Positions 16,612 through 24,196 of a stretch of 64,000 bases of DNA are shown piece by piece. Numbering within the stretch: the stretch's first letter is position 1; the number at the start of each line of letters is the position of its first letter. The DNA comes from Oscillospiraceae bacterium (GTDB lineage: Bacteria; Bacillota; Clostridia; Oscillospirales; Acutalibacteraceae). The DNA lies in NCBI GenBank assembly GCA_015066515.1, contig SVOH01000010.1, positions 1 to 64,000 of the forward strand, in the 5' to 3' direction. The notes beneath the pieces are model-generated. The model had not been told where the DNA came from. It ran no database searches and worked only from the letters and a program-made list of their open reading frames with translations. A program made the translations under genes and the position numbers.

Positions 16612-17502
16612 TTATTTTACCTTTGCAAAGTTTCCGAATGTATTGCCAACGTTCTCAACAAAAGAGAAGGTATTGTCATATTCTTCTAAAATGTTTTGAA
16701 AATCAACAATCTGGTGTTTGTTCACAACGCATATTAAAACATCTTTTTCTTGATTTTTGTATGCGCCAACCGCAGAAAGCTTGGTAGCACCATGATGTAG
16801 TGTATGCAAAATCTCGTCGCTTATCTCGTCGGCGTGGGTAGTTATAACAGTAAATTTATATGCTTGCTTTGAACCTTGAATAATTACATTCCCCAAAAAA
16901 GTAGATATAAAGCAATAAATAATGCAAAGGCACACAGGTTTGTAGTCGTATGACACGGCGCCTGTGGTATCGGGCTTTGCATAAACAAAGAATGATATAA
17001 TCGCAACGATAGCGTTCAATATAAGTGTAATCCAAAAGAAATTTAGATAAGGTTTTTTAATGCTTATATATTTTGATACAATATCTGTGCCGCCTGTTGA
17101 AGCGTTGTGTCGTGCACATATACCGTAAACCAATCCGCCCAAAGTACCGCTGATTATAACGGGATAAATCGTGTCGTGCCCGCCGGCATCGTATTGAAAA
17201 CTTGTAAAATCAATTTTTTGAAGTCCAAGATAAACAAATGAGTACACTATGCAAAACAGTAATGATTTTTTTGCAAAATCACGGTTTACAAAAAAATAGG
17301 CAAGCAAGCACAGTGGTACGTTTATAATAAGTGACATATAACCTATGCTAAAGCCGGTTTTATACTGAATCATAGTAGCAATTCCGTTGATGCCTGCAGG
17401 AGCAAAATTATTTTTTACAATAAAAAGCTGATAAGTAAATGCAAGCAAGACAGCCGCCGCAATTATAAAGAGATATGCATTAATTTTTTTTAGTTTTTTC
17501 AC
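16612..17502 (-). CDS. YitT-family membrane protein
   Basis: A 296-residue protein with six predicted membrane helices (about 10-200) of the DUF161 type, including NFAPAGINGIA, a GYxxLxxNxPL motif and ASTGGTDIVSKY, then a cytosolic DUF2179 domain (about 215-290). The family is widespread in Firmicutes and its transported substrate is not settled. The start is GTG at 17502; the ribosome site is weak. A second family member lies at the right edge of the window. Confidence 0.85.
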   Translation of the reverse strand: MKKLKKINAYLFIIAAAVLLAFTYQLFIVKNNFAPAGINGIATMIQYKTGFSIGYMSLIINVPLCLLAYFFVNRDFAKKSLLFCIVYSFVYLGLQKIDFTSFQYDAGGHDTIYPVIISGTLGGLVYGICARHNASTGGTDIVSKYISIKKPYLNFFWITLILNAIVAIISFFVYAKPDTTGAVSYDYKPVCLCIIYCFISTFLGNVIIQGSKQAYKFTVITTHADEISDEILHTLHHGATKLSAVGAYKNQEKDVLICVVNKHQIVDFQNILEEYDNTFSFVENVGNTFGNFAKVK

Positions 17503-17551
17503 ACATCATCACCCAAAGCTATTTTAACACAATAAAAATTTTTTGCAATAT

Positions 17552-17581
17552 AAAAAAGAGGCGAGAAATTCTCGCCTCTTT
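17552..17581 (-). terminator. Terminator of the EF-G-like gene
   Basis: Minus-strand AAGAGGCGAGAA pairs with TTCTCGCCTCTT, followed by TTTTTTATATTG. Confidence 0.85.
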
Positions 17582-17585
17582 GATA

Positions 17586-19625
17586 CTATTCTTTGTTTGA
17601 TTCTTCAATAACCTTTTGAGCAATATTTGCCGGTACGGTTTCGTATCGTGCAAACTCTAGTGTAAAGGTTGCAGTACCCTGAGTCAGTGAACGCATAGCG
17701 GTTGAGAAATCAGACATTTCTGCGGTTGGTACCTCACCGATAATTTCTTGAATTTTGTTTTCAAGTGGATTCATACCAATTATTCTACCGCGGCGCTTGT
17801 TGATGTCACCGATAACGTCACCGAGCATATCGTCGGGAACAAGAACTTTAAGTGTACTGATTGGTTCAAGCAGTACAGGGCTTGCGTTTGAAATACCTTC
17901 TTTAAACGCAATAGATGCGGCCATTTTAAACGCCATTTCAGAAGAGTCAACAGGGTGGTAAGAACCATCTACAAGTGTTGCCTTAATGCCAACCATCGGG
18001 TAGCCTGCAAGCACACCCTTGAGTGTAGAATCACGTAGTCCCTTTTCAACTGCGGGGAAGAAGTTCTTTGGTACTGCACCACCAAATACCTTTTCTTCAA
18101 ATATAAGTTCGGCGCTATCACATGGTTCAAACTCAATCCATACATCACCAAACTGCCCGTGACCGCCTGATTGTTTCTTGTGTCTACCCTGTGCCTTAAC
18201 CGCTTTTTGAATTGTTTCGCGATAGGCAATCTTTGGCTTTTGAAGAACAATGTCACAGCCAAATTTTGTTTTTAACTTTGATACAACAATATCGGTGTGT
18301 TGTTCGCCGAGTGTACTCATAACGAGCTCACGAGTTTCGGTATCGTTGATAACCTTCAAGGTTGGATCTTCTTCCATTATTCTATTAAGGCCGGCGCTTA
18401 TTTTTTCCTCGTCGCCCTTCTTGGCGGGATAGATAGCGGTTTTAAGATTTGGAAGCGGGAAGTCAATTGCAGCAACCGATACAGTACCGGTAGCCGATAA
18501 TGTGTCGCCTGTAATCGTATCGCCAAGCTTGGAAACAGAGCCTATATCACCGGCTAAGATTTCGGTTGCATCTTCTTGTTTACCGCCCTTAAGCCACATA
18601 ACCTTTGAAAGACGTTCTTCTTCGCCGGTGCGGTTGTTTTTAAGCTTCATATCGCCGGTGATTTTACCGGATATAACCTTAAAGTAAGAGAGCTTGCCAA
18701 CAAATGGGTCGGCAATCGTTTTAAATACAAATAAAGCGTTTTCTTTAGCGGCATCTAATGTTACCTTAACGCCACTATCAAGTGTGTATGTGCTGTCGGC
18801 TGCAGACGGTAAAATGTCGGCAATGCTATCGGTGAACAGACCTATTGCGTCACCTGTGAGCTGTACGCCACAATATACGGGACAAATGTCGCCGCTTGCA
18901 ACACCGGTCTTAAGACCCATGGTAATCTCGTCGGCGGTAAGGTCCTCACCGTCAAAGTATTTTTCCATCAACGTTTCATCGGTAGATGCAACTGCTTCAA
19001 TAAGCATAGAGCGCATATTTGAAACCTCGGTGCTGTCCGGCATATCGGTTTCGGCAAGTGTTATGCCGTCAGCAGTATACGCCTTATTATTTACTAGGTC
19101 AACGTAGCATTTTACAACGTCTTCTTCTATGTAAGGCACAACAACCGGACAAACAACTGCACCGTAATTAGCAACGAGGGCCGATATTACGCGATAGAAG
19201 TGAGCGTGAGTAGAATTTAACTTACCTATAAAGAAGCCAACTGCTTTGCCTGCGGCACGAGCTTTGTCAAATGCTTGCTTGGCACCTACGGTAAGACCTG
19301 ATTTACCCGAAATAGTAACGATAACGCTATCCGCAGCTGCTAATGCTTCGCTAACACCGCCTGCAAAGTCGAAAAGTCCCGGTGCGTCAATAAGATTTAA
19401 TTTAACGTCACCCTTTTCTAATGCATACACGCTGGTAGAAACCGAGCAACCGCGTTTCTTTTCTTCTGCATCAAAATCAAAAACCGAGGTACCTTCTGAA
19501 GTATTACCTATTCGCTCAACTGCTTTTCCGTAATAAAGCACACTACTTGCAAGTGTGGATTTACCGGAGTTGCCATGGCCTAAAAAGGCAATGTTTTTAA
19601 TTTTGTCAGCTGAATAGTTTTTCAT
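17586..19625 (-). CDS. EF-G-like translational GTPase paralogue
   Basis: A 679-residue protein with EF-G architecture (G domain, domains II-V). G1 is GHGNSGKST (16-24) and G3 is DAPG (80-83, normally DTPG). The G4 position reads IGKLN (133-137) instead of NKxD, so guanine recognition may be altered. The domain IV segment QSGGHGQFGDVWIEFEP and the RGRIIGM motif of domain V are present. This pattern matches the divergent FusA2-like group whose role is uncertain; it is probably not the housekeeping EF-G. AAGGAGG lies 8 bases before the ATG. Confidence 0.85.
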   Translation of the reverse strand: MKNYSADKIKNIAFLGHGNSGKSTLASSVLYYGKAVERIGNTSEGTSVFDFDAEEKKRGCSVSTSVYALEKGDVKLNLIDAPGLFDFAGGVSEALAAADSVIVTISGKSGLTVGAKQAFDKARAAGKAVGFFIGKLNSTHAHFYRVISALVANYGAVVCPVVVPYIEEDVVKCYVDLVNNKAYTADGITLAETDMPDSTEVSNMRSMLIEAVASTDETLMEKYFDGEDLTADEITMGLKTGVASGDICPVYCGVQLTGDAIGLFTDSIADILPSAADSTYTLDSGVKVTLDAAKENALFVFKTIADPFVGKLSYFKVISGKITGDMKLKNNRTGEEERLSKVMWLKGGKQEDATEILAGDIGSVSKLGDTITGDTLSATGTVSVAAIDFPLPNLKTAIYPAKKGDEEKISAGLNRIMEEDPTLKVINDTETRELVMSTLGEQHTDIVVSKLKTKFGCDIVLQKPKIAYRETIQKAVKAQGRHKKQSGGHGQFGDVWIEFEPCDSAELIFEEKVFGGAVPKNFFPAVEKGLRDSTLKGVLAGYPMVGIKATLVDGSYHPVDSSEMAFKMAASIAFKEGISNASPVLLEPISTLKVLVPDDMLGDVIGDINKRRGRIIGMNPLENKIQEIIGEVPTAEMSDFSTAMRSLTQGTATFTLEFARYETVPANIAQKVIEESNKE

Positions 19626-19742
19626 AAGTGTATCCTCCTTGTGAACTTTTACTGGAAAGTTCTAATTATTGATTAAGTATAGCATAAAGTTTTGGCAATT
19701 ACAACTAAAATTTTAAAAAGTTTTAATATCTTTTGTTTAAAA

Positions 19743-19810
19743 GTCACAAATTGTAACTTTTTGTAACCTTTAGAGCCTTAAAGGTTACAAAAATGATAAC
19801 ATTTGTAACC
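19743..19810 (+). repeat. GTAACC-type inverted repeats upstream of a secreted-protein gene
   Basis: TTTTTGTAACCTTTA (19758-19772) is repeated inverted as TAAAGGTTACAAAAA (19779-19793) with a 6-base gap. Further copies TTGTAAC (19751-19757) and TTGTAACC (19803-19810) flank it. The first TTGTAAC and the left arm are direct repeats at 10-base period. The half-site is the same as in the palindrome at 14686-14711, so a common regulator is likely. Confidence 0.5.
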
Positions 19811-19883
19811 AAATTGTTGCTTAAAATTTTTTTAATTAGGCTATATAATATAATACATCAAGTAACGAAGGGAGTTTTATGCG

Positions 19884-20471
19884 ATGAAAAAGATATTAAG
19901 CTTAAGTTTATGTGTAATTATGTTCGTAGTGTGCGCATCGCTTATTGCTCCTATGGTTAATAAGGGTACAAAGGTGTCGGCTATTGCTGCTGAGGATACT
20001 TCAGCAAATGTAAACGAAGCACGTTTTTTAAATATGCTTAACCACAACTATGTTTACAACAGCGACTTTGATAATGCGGATACCATAATAAACAATGCTT
20101 CGCTTGCTCTTCTTGATTTACGTGACAGCGCTAATGAGGATTATATTGCTGATACATTTGTTAAAGGCTTTGTTAAGGATATGTACGGTATTGAAATTGC
20201 CGATATGTCAGGTATAAATGCCGATTATCCACAGCTTGACGGTTTTCTTTATGTTATTCCTAGAGGCTATACAAGTTATACTCATACTATAGTTTCTGTT
20301 GAAGAAAACGCCGACGGCAGTTACACTGTAGTAAGTGATGTTATGGTGAAAGAGCACGACGCTGCAGGCAAGCCTCAAAAGGCGGTATCGCTTTTTGTAA
20401 AGAACAGTGATTCGGCATTTGGCTATAATATGATTTATTGCAATATAGTTGCAAACAGCACAGATATTTAA
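19884..20471 (+). CDS. Secreted protein of unknown function
   Basis: A 195-residue exported protein with a signal peptide or N-terminal anchor (about 1-35, MKKILSLSLCVIMFVVCASL) and an acidic Asn/Asp-rich domain of about 150 residues without Cys pairs or catalytic motifs that I recognise. AGGGAG precedes two ATGs; the first (19879) hits a stop at once, so 19884 is the start. Its upstream region carries GTAACC repeats shared with the YabE-like gene, which suggests a role in the cell envelope. It ends at its own terminator. Confidence 0.65.
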   Translation: MKKILSLSLCVIMFVVCASLIAPMVNKGTKVSAIAAEDTSANVNEARFLNMLNHNYVYNSDFDNADTIINNASLALLDLRDSANEDYIADTFVKGFVKDMYGIEIADMSGINADYPQLDGFLYVIPRGYTSYTHTIVSVEENADGSYTVVSDVMVKEHDAAGKPQKAVSLFVKNSDSAFGYNMIYCNIVANSTDI

Positions 20472-20478
20472 TAAATTT

Positions 20479-20508
20479 ACGGGCAAATTAAATTTGTCCG
20501 TATTTTTT
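20479..20508 (+). terminator. Terminator after the secreted unknown
   Basis: ACGGGCAAATT pairs with AATTTGTCCGT, followed by ATTTTTTT. Confidence 0.8.
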
Positions 20509-20519
20509 TAAAATTTTTC

Positions 20520-20548
20520 TTGACAAATTGCAATATAGAATATATAAT
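20520..20548 (+). promoter_or_regulatory. Promoter of the tRNA-Met/tRNA-Glu unit
   Basis: TTGACA (20520-20525) and TATAAT (20543-20548), both consensus, with 17-base spacing; the first tRNA begins about 33 bases downstream. Confidence 0.85.
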
Positions 20549-20580
20549 GTTTTGGCACGGCAAAAAAAAGAATGAAAAAC

Positions 20581-20657
20581 GGCTGTATAGCTCAGTTGGC
20601 TAGAGCATGCGGTTCATACCCGCAGTGTCATTGGTTCGAATCCAATTACAGCCACCA
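20581..20657 (+). tRNA. tRNA-Met (CAU), elongator type
   Basis: Acceptor GGCTGTA/TACAGCC, D arm GCTC/GAGC, anticodon arm GCGGT-TCATAC-CCGC region with CAT anticodon, T arm TTGG-TTCGAAT-CCAA, CCA encoded. The G1-C72 pair excludes an initiator tRNA. An Ile2 tRNA (CAU) is less likely from the anticodon stem. Confidence 0.88.
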
Positions 20658-20661
20658 ATTC

Positions 20662-20737
20662 GGCCCGTTGGTCAAGAGGCCTAAGACACCGCCCTTTCAC
20701 GGCGGTAACACGAGTTCGAATCTCGTACGGGTCACCA
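20662..20737 (+). tRNA. tRNA-Glu (UUC)
   Basis: Acceptor GGCCCGT/ACGGGTC (one G-U), anticodon stem CCGCC/GGCGG with loop CTTTCAC (anticodon TTC), T arm CGAG-TTCGAAT-CTCG, CCA encoded. It follows tRNA-Met by 4 bases. Confidence 0.93.
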
Positions 20738-20741
20738 AAAC

Positions 20742-20770
20742 AAAAAAGCATCCCATAGGGGTGCTTTTTT
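20742..20770. terminator. Terminator after the tRNA pair
   Basis: AAAAAAGCA and CCC pair with GGG and TGCTTTTTT; the stem continues through A/T tracts, so it can act in both directions. Confidence 0.85.
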
Positions 20771-20920
20771 TGTTTTGCCGTACGAGATTCGAAAAGTACG
20801 GTCGACGTTAGTCGATTCTAAATGTCCAGTGGACATTTAGAAAGTACGGGTGCGTGTCGGCGACGTGGGAGCCGAGCGAATCGGGTTGTGGTAGAGATGA
20901 AACCAAATAAAAGGTAAGAA

Positions 20921-20943
20921 CACCCATAGGGGTGCTTTTTTTG
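20921..20943. terminator. Terminator between repeat units
   Basis: AACACCC-AT-AGGGGTGCT stem followed by seven T; second copy of the unit-opening hairpin. Confidence 0.75.
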
Positions 20944-21083
20944 TTTTGCCGTACGAGATTCGAAAAGAACGGTCGGCGACAGCCGATTTTAAATGTCCGG
21001 TGGACATTTAAAAAGTTCGGGTGCTTGGTCGGCGGCATAGTCCGCCGAGCGAATCGACTTATGTGATGATAAAAAATAAAATA

Positions 21084-21113
21084 AAGAACACCTATAATGG
21101 TGTTCTTTTTCCT
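21084..21113. terminator. Terminator closing the repeat array, also after bofA
   Basis: AAAGAACACC pairs with GGTGTTCTTT around a TATAAT loop, followed by TTCC. It also reads as a terminator for the leftward bofA gene. Confidence 0.8.
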
Positions 21114-21373
21114 TATGTGAGTATCTGCAACAACACAACTCCGCAAACACACGGCAAACCAAATATTCCGCTTCCGACAACAGTCCACCAATTAACAGGT
21201 ACAAAAACACCGGTGAAATTTTGCGTTAGATTTATTATGGCTATGGCAGCAAAGCCCAATAATGCATTTAGCATTATAGATTTTATTAATTTATGACTTT
21301 TTATATGTAGTATAAGCAATGCAAATGCACACATTGATAACCATATAATTGCTATAATTCCAAGGGTTTTCAA
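21113..21373 (-). CDS. bofA: BofA-family pro-sigma-K processing regulator
   Basis: An 86-residue protein with two to three membrane helices and the BofA end motif: LLGFAAIAIINLT, PVNWWTVVGSGIFGLPCV. In Bacillus, BofA sits in the forespore outer membrane and restrains SpoIVFB, the protease that activates sigma-K. Its presence supports a spore-forming host. The start is TTG at 21373, with AGAGGTG about 5-6 bases upstream; no in-frame ATG fits. It is a single gene on the minus strand. Confidence 0.75.
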   Translation of the reverse strand: MKTLGIIAIIWLSMCAFALLILHIKSHKLIKSIMLNALLGFAAIAIINLTQNFTGVFVPVNWWTVVGSGIFGLPCVCGVVLLQILT

Positions 21374-21443
21374 GATATCACCTCTTAGTAAATGTATATG
21401 ATGTTAAATAAATAAAAATTCTTTGTTAATTTTTTGATTTTTG

Positions 21444-21472
21444 TAGACTTATTATGTAAATTGTGGTAAAAT
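21444..21472 (+). promoter_or_regulatory. Possible promoter of the ATP synthase operon
   Basis: TAAAAT (21467-21472) follows the TTGTGG extension seen at other promoters here. The -35 match is weak (TAGACT at 17 bases). The predicted transcript starts about 27 bases before the first gene. Confidence 0.4.
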
Positions 21473-21505
21473 AACATAAAATGGGTGGAAGTTGGTTCAT
21501 CATTA

Positions 21506-21892
21506 ATGAAAATTGATAAAACAGTAATAAAAGAAACTAAATATATAGCATCATTTGTGATAATATTCAGTGTTTTGATGCAGGCAGTATTTTTAATAAT
21601 CGGCAAATGGGATTATACCGTGCTGATAGGCAATCTTTGGGGCATTATAATCGCAGTGGGCAACTTTTTTGTGATGGGGCTTTTTGTGCAAAAAGCCGTA
21701 ACACAGGACGAAAAAGAAGCTCGTCAAACCGTAAGAGCATCGCAAAGCTTGCGAATGGCTGCAATATTTGTTTTGGCTGCAGTGGGTTTAATTATATTTA
21801 AACAGACCCCCACGCGTGTAGCAATAGTGCTTCCGCTCATTTTTCCACGCATCGCAATAATGTTAAGGCCTATAATATATAGGAATATATAA
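21506..21892 (+). CDS. atpI: ATP synthase subunit I (AtpI-like)
   Basis: A 128-residue protein with four membrane helices, first in an F-type ATP synthase operon, as AtpI usually is. AtpI assists assembly of the c ring or Mg2+ uptake in relatives. The basic end (FPRIAIMLRPIIYRNI) is typical. Start choice is uncertain: ATG at 21506 gives the usual length, GTG at 21485 adds 7 residues, and neither has a clear ribosome site. Confidence 0.65.
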   Translation: MKIDKTVIKETKYIASFVIIFSVLMQAVFLIIGKWDYTVLIGNLWGIIIAVGNFFVMGLFVQKAVTQDEKEARQTVRASQSLRMAAIFVLAAVGLIIFKQTPTRVAIVLPLIFPRIAIMLRPIIYRNI

Positions 21893-21922
21893 TTTTCAAA
21901 ATGATCGAGGAGGTGCTGCTTT

Positions 21923-22837
21923 ACGAAAGTACAAAGGAGACTTTGGTTTAAAATTGTTGATATACTGCTCCTTATGGGTGCTGTTTTACCATTGATTTTT
22001 GGTATGGTTTTAAAAATTCTTTTTAATCCCGCAAGCGAAGGTATAAGTATTTCGGGTGCGTTGATTTATTTTACAATCCCTATGCCGTTGCAAAATTTAC
22101 CTATAACCGAGTCACAGGTTAATTCGGCATTGGTTGTAATAACAATATTCTTTTTGTGCCTTTATTTTACTCATGGGCTTTCTGTTAAGGCGAATTTAAA
22201 GCGTCAGATAATTGCCGAATGGATAGTAAAACAGACACAGTCTTTAGTTAAAACAAATATGAGCGATTATTTCGCCGGCTTCGCACCATTTGTAGCGGCA
22301 ATAATGGGCCTTTCGGCGTTTTCAAGTCTTTTGGCGCTGTTAGGGCTTTATGCACCCACCTCAGACATAAATATAGTGGGTGGTTGGGCAATACTTGTGT
22401 TTGTGCTTATAACATATTATAAGATGAAATGCGGACCGCTTCATTATGTAAAAAGTTTTGGGGATCCGGTACCGTTTCTTTCACCGCTTAATATTATTAG
22501 TGAGGTTGCAACTCCTATTTCTATGGCGTTTCGTCATTATGGTAATGTACTTTCAGGCGCGGTTATTTCGGTGCTTGTAGCTACGGGACTGCAGGGGCTT
22601 TCAAATATAATTTATAGCCTTTTACCAAAGGCTTTGGAAAGAGTTTTGAGTAATGTGCCGATATTACAGATTGGTTTGCCTGCGATACTTTCGATTTATT
22701 TTGATGTATTCAGTGGCTGTTTACAGGCATTTATATTTGCAATGCTTACCATGCTTTATGTAGCAAGTGGCTTTCCTGAGGAAGATTATTTTGCGCGCAA
22801 AGCCAAAAAGTTAGCAAAGTCAAAAAATATAAAATAA
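21923..22837 (+). CDS. atpB: ATP synthase subunit a, apparent ACG start
   Basis: The membrane stator subunit a, forming the ion half-channels against the c ring. The key Arg is in MAFRHYGNVLSG and the C-terminal half shows the usual helices. The first in-frame ATG (21974) has no ribosome site and would cut off part of the conserved N-terminal segment. A perfect GAGGAGG lies at 21907-21913, and 9 bases after it is an in-frame ACG (21923) followed by a basic, amphipathic TKVQRRLWFKIVDILLL stretch. I therefore place the start at ACG (304 residues). A sequencing error for ATG is the alternative. A stop at 21902-21904 limits any further extension. Confidence 0.8.
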   Translation, partial: TKVQRRLWFKIVDILLLMGAVLPLIFGMVLKILFNPASEGISISGALIYFTIPMPLQNLPITESQVNSALVVITIFFLCLYFTHGLSVKANLKRQIIAEWIVKQTQSLVKTNMSDYFAGFAPFVAAIMGLSAFSSLLALLGLYAPTSDINIVGGWAILVFVLITYYKMKCGPLHYVKSFGDPVPFLSPLNIISEVATPISMAFRHYGNVLSGAVISVLVATGLQGLSNIIYSLLPKALERVLSNVPILQIGLPAILSIYFDVFSGCLQAFIFAMLTMLYVASGFPEEDYFARKAKKLAKSKNIK

Positions 22838-22866
22838 AAAATATATAATAAAATGGAGGAAAATTT

Positions 22867-23148
22867 ATGGAACTCGCAATTGGTATTATTTTAGGTTGTT
22901 GTGCATTAGGTGCAGGTGCTGCAATGATAGCTGGTATAGGACCGGGTATTGGTGAAGGTAACGCCGTAGCAAGCGCTTGTGAAGCAATAGGACGTCAACC
23001 GGAATGCAAAGGTTCTGTTACAACAACAATGTTGATGGGTTGTGCTATTGCAGAAACCACAGGTCTTTATGCACTTGTTATTGCTATTTTGCTTATTTTT
23101 GTTGCCCCTAATATGCTTGTTAACATTTTGCTTAATGCAGTAAAATAA
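22867..23148 (+). CDS. atpE: ATP synthase subunit c, two-carboxylate type
   Basis: A 93-residue hairpin of two membrane helices that forms the rotor ring. The loop has RQPE as expected. In the ion site Glu30 lies in helix 1 (GPGIGEGNA) and Glu63, Thr64 and Tyr68 lie in helix 2 (AIAETTGLYAL). Na+-binding c subunits use Gln or Glu in helix 1 with Glu-Ser/Thr and Tyr in helix 2; the Glu/Glu version is known from Fusobacterium. This suggests Na+ coupling, by inference. AGGAG precedes the ATG. Confidence 0.93.
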   Translation: MELAIGIILGCCALGAGAAMIAGIGPGIGEGNAVASACEAIGRQPECKGSVTTTMLMGCAIAETTGLYALVIAILLIFVAPNMLVNILLNAVK

Positions 23149-23165
23149 TTTCGGGGGATCTTTAA

Positions 23166-23666
23166 ATGCAGAATTTGGATATCATATCCGTAAATTTATG
23201 GCAGATACTCATTTCTCTTGCTAACCTTACAATATTGTTTTTTCTTCTAAAAAAATTCTTATACAAGCCGGTTACAAAAATGCTTGAAGAGCGTCGTACT
23301 CAGATAGATAAGGATTATAGCGATGCCGCAAGCGCTAAACAAAGTGCCGAAGCGAAAGATGCCGAGCTCACCGAGCGTTTGGCAGGTGCAAAGGCAGAGG
23401 CTGAAGGCATTGTAAAAGAGGCGGCCGATATTGCAAAGGCACGTGGCGACAAAATTGTTGAGGAAGCAAGGGCTACTGCTGACGGTATTATTCGTCAAGC
23501 AGAGGAGGATGCCGAACTTGAGCGCAAGCGCGTGGGCGAAACCATAAAGGAACAGATTGTAGATGTTTCTACCGCTTTGGCAGAAAAAATGCTTGAGCGT
23601 GAGGTTAATGCCGATGATCACAAGGCGCTAATTGACGATTTTATTAGTAAAATAGGTGACGAATAA
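23166..23666 (+). CDS. atpF: ATP synthase subunit b
   Basis: A 166-residue peripheral stalk subunit with one N-terminal membrane helix (about 10-28, LWQILISLANLTILFFLL) followed by a long charged, Ala-rich helix (about 35-150) that dimerises and binds subunit delta. FLYKPVTKMLEERR is the typical post-membrane motif. Its stop overlaps the start of atpH (TAATG). Confidence 0.93.
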   Translation: MQNLDIISVNLWQILISLANLTILFFLLKKFLYKPVTKMLEERRTQIDKDYSDAASAKQSAEAKDAELTERLAGAKAEAEGIVKEAADIAKARGDKIVEEARATADGIIRQAEEDAELERKRVGETIKEQIVDVSTALAEKMLEREVNADDHKALIDDFISKIGDE

Positions 23667-24196
23667 TGGCAGCGACAGGTAACAACTATGCCGAGGCGCT
23701 GTTTATGTTGGCGCGCGAAGAAAATTTAATAGATGAATTTTATAAAGATTTAAAATTTGTAGAAGATATTTTCAAAGATAGTCCTGAATATCTACAATTT
23801 TTAGCTACACCAAGCATTCCAAAGAGCGAGCGCACAACGGCACTGGCCGCTGCATTTGAGGGTAGGGTTAATATGCATATTTTATCCTTTTTGCAGTTAA
23901 TGTGTGAGCAGTCAAAGGCCGAGCAGTTTTTTGAAAGTGCAAGTGAGTTTTACCGACTTCGAGAGTGGGCAAGCGGTACAGCCGTAGCCGTTGTAAAAAC
24001 TGCGGTCGAGCTTACCGACACTCAAAAAACAGAGCTTACCAAAGCGCTCGAAAAGCGCACGGGTAAAAGGATTACTCTTAATTGCGTTATTGACAGTACG
24101 GTAATTGGCGGTATAGCGGTCGAGATTGATGGACAACTGCTTGATGGTAGCGTTAAATCCAACTTAAAACGCGCAAGGGAAGTGATTAGCGTATGA
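23666..24196 (+). CDS. atpH: ATP synthase subunit delta
   Basis: A 176-residue stator subunit linking the alpha/beta hexamer to subunit b. It has an N-terminal helical bundle (YAEALFMLA opening, about 5-105) and a C-terminal domain ending with [20 protein letters not shown], the family signature. It overlaps atpF by one base and atpA by four (ATGA), so translation is coupled. Confidence 0.92.
   Translation: MAATGNNYAEALFMLAREENLIDEFYKDLKFVEDIFKDSPEYLQFLATPSIPKSERTTALAAAFEGRVNMHILSFLQLMCEQSKAEQFFESASEFYRLREWASGTAVAVVKTAVELTDTQKTELTKALEKRTGKRITLNCVIDSTVIGGIAVEIDGQLLDGSVKSNLKRAREVISV

Larger units (their letters stand above)
20742..21112. repeat. Structured 171-bp tandem repeat downstream of tRNA-Glu
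   Basis: Two full units (20778-20882 and 20949-21055; period 171 bases), each preceded by an AGCA/CACC...GGTGCT terminator, with a third terminator (21084-21112) closing the array. Each unit holds the same five helices: outer GATTCG/CGAATC; a G(T/A)AC/GT(A/T)C helix enclosing TCG(A/G)C/G(T/C)CGA and a 10-bp hairpin (AAATGTCC/GGACATTT); and TCGGC/GCCGA. Three stem positions differ between units and all three are compensated. Both units carry a 16-base inverted copy of the tRNA-Glu 3' end (TTCGAATCTCGTACGG). Apparent protein frames here are repeats of each other and have no ribosome site. Confidence 0.75.

Noticed and set aside
17586-19625. Tetracycline-resistance ribosomal protection protein
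   Set aside because: The altered G4 motif and overall pattern fit the FusA2-like group; no resistance leader or mobile context is present.
20572-20811. 79-residue frame across the two tRNA genes
   Set aside because: Fully explained by tRNA-Met, tRNA-Glu and the terminator.
20742-21112. CRISPR array
   Set aside because: Only two long units with a 171-base period and internal hairpins, no short repeats with unique spacers, no cas genes. No other CRISPR-like array was seen in the window.
20808-21210. Protein frames over the repeat downstream of tRNA-Glu (both strands)
   Set aside because: Their sequences are translations of the tandem units and tRNA-derived DNA; no ribosome sites, and base changes conserve RNA pairing, not residues.
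21481-21513. Possible 10-residue leader peptide at the start of the ATP synthase transcript
   Set aside because: No ribosome site, and too short to separate from chance.
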